Assembly (NCBI GenBank): GCA_965240325.2
Contig: OZ251235.1
Location: forward strand, 1,984,001 to 2,048,000
Reading direction: 5' to 3'
Length of the DNA: 64,000 nt
Origin: Rebecca billardiae RCC1528
Lineage: Eukaryota; Haptophyta
The notes beneath the pieces are model-generated. The model worked only from the letters and a program-made list of their open reading frames with translations, made no database searches and was not told where the DNA came from. Shown one piece after another: positions 1-9,259 of this stretch. Position 1 is the stretch's first letter. Each line of letters starts with the position of its first letter. A program made the translations under genes and the position numbers.

Positions 1-600
1 GACCACCACCACCGGCTCGCGCAGGTTGGGCACGCCGCCCAGCTCGAGCGGCGAGATCGACTCCCAAAAGTCCGGCTCTGCAATCTCGAGCAGCGCGAGA
101 TCGCACTCGTGCGCGACGACGCGCGCGCGCGCGACGTAGCGCCGCGCGGAGCCCGACTTGCGCACCTCGATCAGCGTGGAGTCGGCGACCACGTGCGCGT
201 TCGTCAGCACGTAGTTGCTCCCGCCCTCGCGGATGATCAGCCCGGAGCCGGTCGACGACTCGGGCGGGTGCGACTGCCACGGCAGCTCGTAATTCGGACG
301 GCACATGACGGAGAAGATCTTGACGACGGAGCGGTGGCGCCGCGACTCGTCGACGTCGGCCTGCGACGGCTTCAATGCGCGCGCGCGGCCGAAGAAGTCC
401 GTGCGGCCCGCCTCCTCGCCCGCCGCCGCCGCGCCGTCGCGCTCGGCGCGATCGGATGCGCCGCCTGCCGCGCGCACCACGCTGCGAGGCGGGCGGGCTG
501 CGCGGCCCAAGACGGGCTGGGACGCACCGCGAAGCACGCGCGACGGTGGGCCACCCGCGGCGACGATCGCCACGGCGATCAGCGCGCGCACGGCCCACAT
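1..600 (-). CDS. Deg/HtrA-type serine protease, N-terminal part (cut by window edge)
   Basis: The minus-strand frame from ATG at 600 runs open for 200 codons off the left edge, so only the N-terminus and half of the protease domain are present. Residues 1-20 are a hydrophobic leader and 21-70 are Ala/Arg-rich, consistent with a signal plus transit peptide. The protease domain begins near residue 88. The catalytic His lies in TNAHVV (His136) and the Asp in HECDLALL (Asp167); the catalytic Ser and any PDZ domains would lie outside the window. The spacing and the segments LPWQ and DFWE resemble the plant DEG2/DEG9/DEG10 branch of ATP-independent trypsin-like proteases. Plastid or mitochondrial location is inferred from the leader only. 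No intron was seen in the visible part. Confidence 0.85.
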   Translation of the reverse strand, partial: MWAVRALIAVAIVAAGGPPSRVLRGASQPVLGRAARPPRSVVRAAGGASDRAERDGAAAAGEEAGRTDFFGRARALKPSQADVDESRRHRSVVKIFSVMCRPNYELPWQSHPPESSTGSGLIIREGGSNYVLTNAHVVADSTLIEVRKSGSARRYVARARVVAHECDLALLEIAEPDFWESISPLELGGVPNLREPVVVV

Positions 601-941
601 CGCTGCGCGCGTCGGCGATGGATGAAGGGGTTGTCGTCGATGGCGCCGGTCCTCGTCGTCGTCGGACTTTTTTTTTTCCCATTCATATTCGCGTCGCGCT
701 TATATTCGGGACGAAAATACTAAAATAGCCAAGCTGCCCGGCCGGAAAGTGCGCCGCACTGCCGCTGTAGCTAGATCTCCTCCGGACTGCGCTGCCATCG
801 TTACTCGGCGGCACTCGCGTAGTCGCGTGAAGCGAGGGCGATGGCGGAGAGCTTACCATTGTCAGTCGTTCACTACCAGCCAGGTGGCGGTGCGTCTCGC
901 CACTCATGACTCACTGAGTCACTACGGTCACACTCAGTGAC
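601..941. other. Intergenic region upstream of the Deg gene
   Basis: No supported gene. It holds a run of nine T at about 668-677, an AT-richer patch (TTATATTCGG near 699) that could be promoter sequence for the minus-strand Deg gene, and the inverted repeat noted separately at 907-944. Confidence 0.5.
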
Positions 942-944
942 TCA
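907..944. repeat. Short inverted repeat at the 3' end of the Sel1-like gene
   Basis: Arms of 13 bases (TGACTCACTGAGT and ACTCAGTGACTCA) pair with one mismatch across a 12-base loop. The left arm extended by two bases is itself a palindrome of TGACTCA around a central C. The structure overlaps the stop codon of the minus-strand gene (942-944). A role in RNA 3' end formation or protein binding is possible but not shown. Confidence 0.45.
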
Positions 945-2348
945 CCAGGCTCTCGGCCCGGAGTACACGGGCAGCGGGTGCGGCGCGCCGGGCGGCCGCT
1001 TGAGGATGTCGAAGAAGACCGGCACGACCCCGTCGCGCAGGACCGCCAGCGCGTCGCGCTCGGCGTCCGGCGGCGCCGCGGCCTCCGCGGCGCACAGCTC
1101 GGCGAGCACGCGGCACTCGTGAATCTGGTGCGCGCGGTACGGGTGCAGGGGTGGCACCATCTCGTCGTCGTCCGCGCCGGCGGGGGCGCGCGCCGCGGCG
1201 GCCTCGGCGGCGGAGCTCATCGCGTGCGCGAGGTCGAAGAGCACGAGCGCGCGCGCGTGCTCGCGCGGCACGCTGTGCGTGCCCAGCTGCCCGTAGAAGC
1301 GCACCATCCCCACCTCGGCCAGCGCGTCGGGCAGCCGGCGCTCGGCGCCCAGCTCGAACAGCTCGAGCGCGCTCTCATAATGTCCCTTCTCGCGCGCGTG
1401 CACGCCCATGTTGAAGCAGGCCGTGCCCGTGCGGTCGATGGGCGCGGCGAGGCGCGCGGCGCGCCGCTCGAGCTCGCGCGCGCCCACGTGCCCGGCGGGG
1501 CGGCGCTGCGCGTACTCGACGGCGGTCTGGATGCACTCGAGCGCGTGCCCTTCGAGCACGCGCGCCATGCGCTCGCCTGAGTCGCCGCGCGGGGCGGCGA
1601 GGCCCTGGGAGATGAGCTGCGCGTTCCGGATCGGGTACGCGCCGACGGCGACGCCCGCGAGGTCGAGGTACACGCGCGCGCAGCGCAGCAGCGCGCTGCC
1701 CGCGCCGAGCAGCGCGCCGGTTTTCTCCAGCCGCCGCGCCGCCCTCTTGAGCTCTTCGAGCTCGCTCTTGTCGAGCTCGCGGTTGCTGCCAAAAAGCGTC
1801 ACCGCGGCGTTCACCCGGTCGACGAGGGAGATGGCGCGGCAGTTCGGGAGGCGCTTGCCGAGGAAGATCAGCGGGTCGTGCCCGCCGTTCAGGTCGGTGA
1901 AGAAGAAGTCGTCGGGCACGCCGAGGCTGAGCGCGTACGCCTCGCGCTTGCGCTCGGCCGGCGCCTCGAACGCCTCGGGCCGGACCAGCTCCTCGATCGG
2001 CGGCGGCAGCTCGGCCATGAGCGCGGCGAGGGCGCCGTACGCGTCGACGTCCAGCGGATTGGCATCGTGCGCGCGGCGCGCGTCGGCGATGCGGCGGCGC
2101 AGCTCGCTCAGCTCGGCGCGAGGCGTGGGCTCGAGATTGGTCGGCTTCACTTTGAGCCCGCCCGCCTCGCCGTCAAAGTGCACGGCCCAGCGCTGCGCCT
2201 GCTCGTCAAACTGCTTGAGCGTGCATACGCGCCCGTTCAGATCCGCGCGGCTCACGAGGCTGTGGATGATCGCCTCGCGCCCGGGCTGGAGGGAGGGGGT
2301 GAGGTCGGCCGGCTCGACGTCCATCGCGGCGGGCTGGGCCTGGGCCAT
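942..2348 (-). CDS. Sel1-like repeat protein, function unknown
   Basis: A single exon of 468 aa from ATG at 2348. Residues about 30-75 form a small SH3-like module (SRADLNGR, then a Trp and a conserved NLEP end) of a type often found in algal MYND, ankyrin and TPR proteins. The C-terminal half is helical and carries TPR/Sel1-like units, for example FNMGVHAREKGHYESALELF near residues 310-330 followed by an ALAEVGMVRFYG segment. There is no catalytic motif, signal peptide or membrane segment. A scaffolding role is likely from the repeats, but no specific partner can be named. It is divergent from MKS1, with 192 bp between start codons. Confidence 0.7.
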   Translation of the reverse strand: MAQAQPAAMDVEPADLTPSLQPGREAIIHSLVSRADLNGRVCTLKQFDEQAQRWAVHFDGEAGGLKVKPTNLEPTPRAELSELRRRIADARRAHDANPLDVDAYGALAALMAELPPPIEELVRPEAFEAPAERKREAYALSLGVPDDFFFTDLNGGHDPLIFLGKRLPNCRAISLVDRVNAAVTLFGSNRELDKSELEELKRAARRLEKTGALLGAGSALLRCARVYLDLAGVAVGAYPIRNAQLISQGLAAPRGDSGERMARVLEGHALECIQTAVEYAQRRPAGHVGARELERRAARLAAPIDRTGTACFNMGVHAREKGHYESALELFELGAERRLPDALAEVGMVRFYGQLGTHSVPREHARALVLFDLAHAMSSAAEAAAARAPAGADDDEMVPPLHPYRAHQIHECRVLAELCAAEAAAPPDAERDALAVLRDGVVPVFFDILKRPPGAPHPLPVYSGPRAW

Positions 2349-2540
2349 CTTGGGCCGTGGCGTGTTGTCGATATTATGTCGCGGCTCAAAAGTCCGGCGG
2401 CCGCCATCCGGCTTATTTCAACTTCCGGTGAGCCGTTGGAGGCGAGAGGCGGCAAGAGCTGCCACTGCCACCGCCATCGCCCCGCTGCACTGCGCGAAGG
2501 GCGGCGCGAGGGGCTGGGCAGCTGCTCGCGCGCCGCCGCC
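2349..2540. promoter_or_regulatory. Probable bidirectional promoter (Sel1-like protein / MKS1)
   Basis: These 192 bp separate two divergent start codons and have no coding potential on either strand. An AT-richer stretch near 2365-2380 (GATATTATG) is the only TATA-like candidate. Confidence 0.4.
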
Positions 2541-5237
2541 ATGCAGGCCTCGTACGCGCCGCGCACGTACTGGGTGGACGATCCGATCGACAACTTCCGC
2601 CTGCGCGTCACCCTCTACCAGGACGGCCCCGAGCGCGCCGACGCGGCCAGCCTGCCGACCCAGCCCGAGCGCGCGGACGAGAAGGAGTCGCTGCTCGGCG
2701 GCGTGAGCCGGCGGCGGCGGCGCGCGCGCAAGGGCGACGAGCGCGCGGCGCAGGAGGCGTCATTCGCCTCCCAGGAGCACGCGTCGTACGACTCGCCCGC
2801 CGCCGCCGCGCCCGGCACGCGCGCCAACCCGTACGTGCGCGAATTCGCATGGCAGGAGAAAGTGATTGGCCCGGCCGAGGTGCGCGCGTACCGCGAGCGC
2901 GAGCGGCGCTCGGCGCTCGGGCAGGGGATCGAGGCGCTCGGCACGGGGCTGCGCAGCCTCTTCGCCCAGCCCGCGCCGGACACCAGCTTCCGCGACCGCT
3001 CGTACGCCGAGCAGATCGCTGCGCTCGACGACGAGGCGCAGGCCGCGACCGGACGACCGTTTGCCGGCGAGGTGCTGCACTCGAAGGTGCACGTCGACCG
3101 GTTCGTCGACCGGCGCGAGCTGCGCGCGCGGATGACGACGAGCGAGCTCGAGGAGCCCAGCCCGCTCACCCACGCCGTGCTCTCCGGCCGCGCGCTCGAG
3201 CCGCTGCCGCTCGCGCCCGCGCGGCCGGGCGTGCCTGCGCCCACGCCGCCTCCGTACCAGCTCATGCACATTGTCGCCGATCTGGGCGAGCGCTCGCAGC
3301 CGGCGAGCGCGGCGGCGCGCGCGCGCGCGGGCGAGGACGACGACGACGAGCAGGCGGGGCCCGACCGCACCCTCTTCGTGCTGTGCACGCTGCGCGCGTA
3401 CGCGAACGGCCGGCTCGACATGACGCCCGGATTTTCGAACGAGGGCGTCGAGCTCGAGCCGGACTTGGACGAGTCCGGGGCGCCGCCGCCGCCGGGCGGC
3501 GGCGCGGCGGCGGGGCTGCTCGCGGGCGGCGGCGCGGGCGGCGGCGCGCGGGCGAAGGGGTGGCACCGCCTCACCGCGCGCGACGGCAAGGTCTGGCGCT
3601 TCCGGCTTGACAACTTGGCCGAGCGGCTCGTGAGCGAGACAGAGCGACGCGCGGAGCGCGGCGCGCGCGTGCACGAGCTGATCGCGCGGCAGAACCCGTT
3701 TGGGGGCGGCACGGCGTTCACGCCGCCGCCGCCGAAGGGCGCGGTGGTGCTCAACGTGCTCGGCGAGCTGGTGGGCGCGCACGGCTTCGACGCCGCCTCG
3801 CTCTCCGCGCAGTACTTTGTCCATGTGAACGAGGGCTGGACGGTCTCCGCGTCGTCGTCCGTGCACGGCATGACGCAGGCGTGTCTACCCAAGTGGGTAC
3901 CGGCGGAGCGTGAGTACGAGCACATCGTGCACTTCGGGCTGCCGCTCGAGCTGACGCTGAGCAACCCGAGCTGGGGCGCGCGCGGCGGCGCGGACGACGG
4001 CGCGGGCGCCGGACTCTCCGCCTCGGGCGCGGGCTCCACCGCTGCCGCCACGCTGTTTGTGCAGCTGCTCTCGCGCGACCGCTTCGATCGGCACATGGTC
4101 GAAGGGTACGGGCACGTGGCGATTGCGCCGAGCGCGGGCGCGTGCACGCACCGCGTGCGCACGTGGCGGCCGGCCGCGTCGGCCGCGGCGAGCGTGCGCC
4201 GCTTCTTCGTGCACGAGGTGCGCCCGCGCCGCGCGCGCGCGCCATGGCCGAGCGCCGCGCGCCGCCCCGCGCGCCGCCCCATTCGGGCGCCGCCTGCGGC
4301 CCACCGCCTCGCCGGCCGCCCCGCCCGCGCGCGCCGCCGCCCTCCTGACCACCGCGCCGGCCGGCGCCCGCAGGGAGATGAGATCTCCGACCTGCGGTAC
4401 GTGGGCGTCCCGAGCGGCGTGCCATCGAAGGGCCTCAACAAGTACGGCTTCGCCAGCGAGAAAGCGGGTACGTGCGCGGCGCGCGCGCCCGTGGGCGCAC
4501 CGCCCGCCCCCGGCCGCACGCGCGCGCCCGGTCGTGCGGGGCCCGGAGACTTCCCGGAAACGCCCGGGCGAACGTCGCCGCGAGCGGCCGGGGGCGCGCG
4601 CCGGGCTCGTGCGCTGTGGCATGCGCGCCGACGCGCCGCCGCCGCCACGCCGCCGCGCGCGCGGCGCGCACGCGCGCTCGCAGGCACCGTCGTGATTCGT
4701 CTGAGCTGCATCACGCAGCAGGCGCAGCCCAAGCCGGCGCCGCAGCAGCACTCGGACGAGCGCGGGAGCGCCGGGCACGAGGGCCTGGCGCGCGGCGGCA
4801 CGGCCGCCTCCGCGGGCTCGACGATGAGCAAGGCAGACCGTGTGCGCATGAAGCTCGAGCAGCGAGCAAGGGAGCGGGAGGCTGCGGCCGAGCGCGCTCG
4901 CACCGCCGCCTCCGAGCGGCTCTCAACCACGCGCCCGTCCACCGCCGCCTCCATCGAGGGCGGGGCGTCGCTGCGGCCGCCGTCCGCGCGCTCGGGGCCG
5001 GCCGCTGATCGCAAGGCGAGCGACGAGCTCGAGGCCGAGGAGACGCCATCGCGCGAGCTCTCGGCGCGCGGGCGCCGCGCCAGGGCCGCCCGGCGCGCTT
5101 CCACCGGAGCCGAGGAGGATCGAGACCCCGCCGCGAGCGCAGGCGATGACGTGCGCCCTGCGACCACGCCGGCCACGGGGCTCGGCGCCGCTGCGGCGGA
5201 CGAATCGTCGGAGTCGCCGCTCGTGAAGCTGAGCTGA
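2541..5237 (+). CDS. MKS1: MKS1-like B9-domain protein of the ciliary transition zone
   Basis: Exons 2541-4217, 4374-4467 and 4684-5237 join to 774 aa. The introns begin GTGCGC and GTACGT and end CGCAG and CGCAG. The B9 domain spans residues about 400-620: VVLNVLGELVGAHGFD, YFVHVNEGWTV, SVHGMTQ, RFDRHMVEGYGH, THRVRTWRP and, across the two introns, a GDEISDLRYVGVPS to GFASEKAG stretch followed by TVVIRLSCI. This order matches the MKS1 branch of B9 proteins rather than B9D1/B9D2, because the N-terminal region is long and a C-terminal tail follows. The tail (about residues 640-700) has a basic, Arg/Glu-rich helical stretch suited to coiled coil. MKS1 acts in the MKS complex gating the transition zone of cilia, so its presence implies a flagellated stage. 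Confidence 0.85.
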   Translation: MQASYAPRTYWVDDPIDNFRLRVTLYQDGPERADAASLPTQPERADEKESLLGGVSRRRRRARKGDERAAQEASFASQEHASYDSPAAAAPGTRANPYVREFAWQEKVIGPAEVRAYRERERRSALGQGIEALGTGLRSLFAQPAPDTSFRDRSYAEQIAALDDEAQAATGRPFAGEVLHSKVHVDRFVDRRELRARMTTSELEEPSPLTHAVLSGRALEPLPLAPARPGVPAPTPPPYQLMHIVADLGERSQPASAAARARAGEDDDDEQAGPDRTLFVLCTLRAYANGRLDMTPGFSNEGVELEPDLDESGAPPPPGGGAAAGLLAGGGAGGGARAKGWHRLTARDGKVWRFRLDNLAERLVSETERRAERGARVHELIARQNPFGGGTAFTPPPPKGAVVLNVLGELVGAHGFDAASLSAQYFVHVNEGWTVSASSSVHGMTQACLPKWVPAEREYEHIVHFGLPLELTLSNPSWGARGGADDGAGAGLSASGAGSTAAATLFVQLLSRDRFDRHMVEGYGHVAIAPSAGACTHRVRTWRPAASAAASVRRFFVHEVRPRRARAPWPSAARRPARRPIRAPPAAHRLAGRPARARRRPPDHRAGRRPQGDEISDLRYVGVPSGVPSKGLNKYGFASEKAGTCAARAPVGAPPAPGRTRAPGRAGPGDFPETPGRTSPRAAGGARRARALWHARRRAAAATPPRARRARALAGTVVIRLSCITQQAQPKPAPQQHSDERGSAGHEGLARGGTAASAGSTMSKADRVRMKLEQRAREREAAAERARTAASERLSTTRPSTAASIEGGASLRPPSARSGPAADRKASDELEAEETPSRELSARGRRARAARRASTGAEEDRDPAASAGDDVRPATTPATGLGAAAADESSESPLVKLS

Positions 5238-6013
5238 GGTTGAACTCCGAGAATACGACGTCGGGTGCGACTGCGAGGTGGCGCCACTGCCCCGCCGGAC
5301 CCGGTCGGCCGGCGGCCGTCGGTCGGCGCTGAGTGGACGTGGCTGGCACGCACCGCGGCGTGCGACTCCGCCTCCGAAGGCCAGGTCATCCGACGCGAAA
5401 AGTCAGAGTCACAAGCACGTCGGAGCGCCGACGCGGCCCGCGGGCGCCGCCTGCAACTAAAACCCGGGATGGTCGCGTGACGGTTACGGCCTACGGCTAC
5501 GGGATGACTGAGACTCGCGGTCCGCGATGTAGTCGAATTCTGTCGATGTCGTCGAGTATGTCGACGATATGACGGTCCGGTGAGGCGGTCCGGTCAGGCG
5601 GGTCACGGACACGGCGAGTGACTGGCCGCCGCGGCACCGCTGACACTGATGACGATCTATGCTGATGAGAGTCCGCGGCGGTGCGCTGACAATCCGATGA
5701 TTATTGCTACATGACTGTGATGGCTATAAACACCAACGTCGGTCGGCCGGCGGAACGCCCGATAAGCCGATGGGCCTCTGCGTGGCCCAGTCCGCCAGTG
5801 CCAGTGGGCCAATGGCGACCCGGACCCGGCGTGGCAGTCAGACTCGGGCCAGTAGGAACGGCTCACAATGTCGACGGCGTCGGGCGACGCCGCCGAGCCA
5901 CGAGCAAGCGCTCTCCACGCGAAGCCGGGTACGCCCGAGTGCACTCGTGGCTTCCCGTGTCTGAGGTGCGTGTCACGTCTGCGCCCGTGCCGCCCGTGCA
6001 GCCGTGCGTGCGC
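5238..6013. other. Gene-free region
   Basis: No supported gene. The overlapping frames here lack protein-like composition. It contains simple CGGTCCGG-type repetition near 5570-5600 and the likely 3' ends of the two convergent flanking genes. Confidence 0.5.
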
Positions 6014-6385
6014 TCACATGCCGCCCATGGAGAAGATGAGGAAGGCGATGATGACCGCGCCGATGGTGATGCCCAGGCCGATCGGGATCGCGAGGACGAG
6101 TGGGCTCCCGAGCGCGCCCTGCACGAGGCCCGGCAGCGAGTTGATGTCGAAGTCCTCCGACACATCCGCGGCGAGCTGCATGAGCGAGCTGAACGCGTGG
6201 CCGTCATCGGGCGGCAGCAGCATGGACGCAGAGGCCCGTCGAGCGGGCACGGGCCGAGGGGCGATGTGGGGGCGTGCCACCGCCGCGAGGCCGCGCGAGG
6301 CGGCGGGGCCCTGCGTGGCGAACGCGCACGCGAGGCCCACGTGCATCAGCAGCATCGCAGTGAGTGCGCCGCGTGCCATCGTCAT
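6014..6385 (-). CDS. Small plastid-targeted single-pass membrane protein, unknown
   Basis: A single-exon frame of 123 aa when started at the ATG at 6385; an ATG two codons later (6379) is an alternative. Residues 1-22 form a signal peptide ending ACAFA, which resembles the AFA cleavage context of bipartite pre-sequences in algae with complex red plastids. A basic Ala/Pro/Arg stretch (about 23-52) follows as the likely transit peptide. The mature part is short, with an acidic segment (DVSEDFDINSLPG) and one C-terminal membrane helix (IPIGLGITIGAVIIAFLIF) before the ending SMGGM. I do not recognise the family. It is divergent from the PP2C gene, with 180 bp between starts. Confidence 0.65.
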   Translation of the reverse strand: MTMARGALTAMLLMHVGLACAFATQGPAASRGLAAVARPHIAPRPVPARRASASMLLPPDDGHAFSSLMQLAADVSEDFDINSLPGLVQGALGSPLVLAIPIGLGITIGAVIIAFLIFSMGGM

Positions 6386-6565
6386 GACGGTGCCGAGCAC
6401 ACCAATTCCCCGCGCGCGCCGCGCGGGGGCCGCGATCACCGTGAGAAACGATGGCGTCCCCGGACCAGCCGCACAAATCAGCACAAATTGCCGCCTCGAG
6501 TGCGTCCGGTGCACGGGCTGCCGCCGTGACCGAGCTCATAGCCAGGCGGAAAGCCCAGCGCCGCG

Positions 6566-8008
6566 ATGGAGGTCGCGCGGCTCGTGCGCACCTTCATGGT
6601 GGTCGGCCTCGTCGGCACCATCATCCACCTCACGAGCGCATTCGTGAGCCCGATCGTGCCCCTCTTCATCATCGGGCTGCTGTACTTTCTGATGCAGATC
6701 CCCGGCGGGCCGGGCCCAGAGCGCACGCCGCCGTTCTTTGACGAGCAGCCATTAGGAAGCGGGCTGAGCTATGGCGTGGCGGCGGTGCAGGGCGGCCGCC
6801 CGTACATGGAGGACATGCACCAGGTTGTCAGCTTCAACGGCGGCGCGAACGGCGTGGGGAGCGGAGCCGTGGGCGCCGTGAGTGGCAATAGCAACAACAT
6901 GGCGCTGCATTCTGCGGTCGCGGACTCTGTCGGCCTGATGAACTTTTTCGCGGTGTACGACGGGCACGGCGGCAAGCTCGCCGCGCAGTACGTGCACAAG
7001 CACCTTGTCTCGCGCATCGTGCACTCCCTCGAGCAGAACGTCGGCGCCGCCGACGCGGCGCCCGCCGACGAGGGCTCTCAGGAGCTCGTGTTGCACAAAG
7101 CCATCCGAGAGGGGTTTCTACAGGCGGACGAGGCGTTCATACGGGTGCGCGGCGGCGCGCCCGCGCGCGGCGGCGGCGCGTACTGCGCGCGCGCGCGCGC
7201 CCTCGCGCGCCCTCGCCGCGCGCCACCTCGCTCAGCCTGCGCGCCCGCCCGCGCGCGCGCGCGCGCGCGCTCCGCGCGCCGCCGCGCAGGGCGCTGCCAA
7301 GCTCGGCCTCTCAGACGGCTCGACCGCCATCGCGGCGCTGCTGCAGCGCAACGGCGTGCTCACCGTGGCCAACGTGGGCGACTCGCGATGCGCGCTCGTG
7401 CGCAAGGACGGCAGCTGCGTGGCGCTGAGCAGCGACCACAAACCAAACCGCCCAGACGAGAAGGCGCGCGTGTGCGCAGCGGGCGGTTGGGTCGTGCACC
7501 AGGGCTGCTGGCGTGTAGCCGGGGACCTGGCGGTGTCGCGCGCGTTCGGGGATCGGCATCTGAAGCGGTACGGCGTGTGCGCCGACCCGGAGATCACGCG
7601 CTTTGTGGTCGCGCCGACCGACGCGTACCTCGTCCTCGCGTCGGATGGGCTGTGGTGCGCGGCCGCGCCGCGCGCGCGCCCCTGCGCCAGCCAGCCTGCG
7701 CCCGCGGCGGGGCGCCGTGCCGAGCGCGCGCTGACTCGCGCGCTCGGCACACGCGCCGCGCACGCGCGGTGGTGGCGCGATCGATGGCGCGCAGGGACGT
7801 GGTGAAGGAGCCGGCGTGCGGGCAGGTGCTGAGCAAGTGCTCGTCCTCGCTCGAGGGCGCAAAGGCCCTGTGCAACCTCGCACTGCGGCGGGGCTCGGGG
7901 GACAACATCTCTGTCCTCATCATCGACCTGCAGCGCTTCGCGCCCTCGAGTCGCGCTCCGAGAGAAGCGGCGGCCGCGGCGAGAAGCGTATCGTCGCACG
8001 AGGACTGA
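6566..8008 (+). CDS. PP2C-family (PPM) Ser/Thr phosphatase with N-terminal membrane segment
   Basis: Exons 6566-7144, 7290-7654 and 7795-8008 give 385 aa; both introns start GTGCGC. Residues about 8-43 are hydrophobic (one long or two short helices), so the enzyme is probably membrane-anchored. The PPM motifs follow in order: RPYMEDMH, FAVYDGHGG, DGSTAIAALL, NVGDSRCAL, DHKP, GDLAVSRAFGD, LASDGLWD (rebuilt across intron 2) and GSGDNISVLII. The metal-binding Asp residues are therefore all present and activity is expected. Such enzymes are Mg/Mn-dependent phosphoprotein phosphatases. The substrate is unknown. The C-terminal 25 residues are low complexity. Confidence 0.9.
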   Translation: MEVARLVRTFMVVGLVGTIIHLTSAFVSPIVPLFIIGLLYFLMQIPGGPGPERTPPFFDEQPLGSGLSYGVAAVQGGRPYMEDMHQVVSFNGGANGVGSGAVGAVSGNSNNMALHSAVADSVGLMNFFAVYDGHGGKLAAQYVHKHLVSRIVHSLEQNVGAADAAPADEGSQELVLHKAIREGFLQADEAFIRVRGGAPARGGGAYCARARALARPRRAPPRSACAPARARARARSARRRAGRCQARPLRRLDRHRGAAAAQRRAHRGQRGRLAMRARAQGRQLRGAEQRPQTKPPRREGARVRSGRLGRAPGLLACSRGPGGVARVRGSASEAVRRVRRPGDHALCGRADRRVPRPRVGWAVVRGRAARAPLRQPACARGGAPCRARADSRARHTRRARAVVARSMARRDVVKEPACGQVLSKCSSSLEGAKALCNLALRRGSGDNISVLIIDLQRFAPSSRAPREAAAAARSVSSHED

Positions 8009-8459
8009 GCTGTCCGCCAGGGCCGGCTGCGGAGCCCTCGCGCTGACAATATCACAACACCGACTACGGGCCGCACTGATCTAAGCTGAGCTTCGGGCAC
8101 AATCATGGCGGTCACGGGTCTGACGCGGGAGCGGACTCGAAGAGTCCGATCGTCCGATCGCAAGGTCCGCTATTACCGGGTCCGGCGCGGGCGGCTGGGA
8201 CAGTGCGGGTCCGCCGTCGGCCGTGACGGCTGTGAGCCGGCCGCGGTGCCCCGCCGGCGGGACTGTGATCGACTAATTATCTGTCGTCTGTCTGAATGAC
8301 TGATACGGCTAGCAGTCGATACTCTACGATTGAATAAGTTGAACTCGATTCGCCGACACAGTTAGTTACTGAGGCTCATTCGGTCCACTGCTTTATAAAG
8401 TGCTGAGTGTGCTGACTGCTGCCGTCAGCTGCTTATTCACGGATCAGTGAACACTAAGC

Positions 8460-8532
<73 letters not shown>

Positions 8533-9259
8533 ATACAGTTTGACGGCTGCGGGCGCCGAACGACGGTTGTTGCATATACATATATATGAATGAGAGGCGT
8601 CATTACCTGCTATACCACTGCTAGCTAGAGTTACTGTCGTCAGGCTCAGGCTGGGCACTGGGCAGGGCACACAGCTGACCCGCCGTCCGGAGCTCTGATC
8701 AGTCCATCATATTCATGTACATGATGATCAGTCAGTGCGTCTCGACTCTCGTATTCTTTCTTCGAGCGCTGCCTGCTGAGTGTCGACGATCGGGCACTGC
8801 CGCCGACGAATCAGGAGACCCGCGTCGTCCTACCTGTGTCGTTAAATCATAGAATGAGTAAACTGTAGCTACTGACGATCACTGAATGAAGCCTGCTGTC
8901 ATAGGCTGTAGCTACCTTTCAGACCGTCGTACTCGTAGCACGCACACTCTGTCCGCAGGATGCTGGGTAATCCGACGAGGAGTAAAGCCCAGCCCGAGCG
9001 GAGGCCGGACGGGGAGGGAGCGGTAATTCCACGGCATCGATTTTCATAGAACGCGCGGCATCGTGGACATGCATCTTGCCCGCGACGATCGACACCGGCA
9101 CTGCGGCAGTGGCCTCCGCCGGCTGCAAAGGCAAGGCGGCCACCATCGCGATTCGCGAATTGGCCCCTGCTTGACGCTGCCTGACGGCTGACAAGTGGAC
9201 CGAGCCTGCCGCCGAGCTGGCCAGGCGCTCGCTGCGCGCTTGAAGGGGGTGGCGCGAGC
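8009..9259. other. Gene-poor intergenic region with AT microsatellite
   Basis: No supported gene in 1.25 kb. Composition is much less GC-rich than the flanking genes and includes the dinucleotide array at 8465-8529 and scattered TATATA patches (8575-8590). Part of the right end must hold the promoter of the glycosyltransferase gene. Confidence 0.5.
8465..8529. repeat. (AT)n dinucleotide microsatellite
   Basis: A perfect alternating AT tract of 65 bases, self-complementary and able to extrude as a cruciform. A second such tract lies at 57272-57321. Confidence 0.95.

Noticed and set aside
5711-6529. Plus-strand frames opposite the small plastid protein
   Set aside because: Low-complexity antisense shadow; the minus strand has a signal peptide and membrane helix and explains the region.
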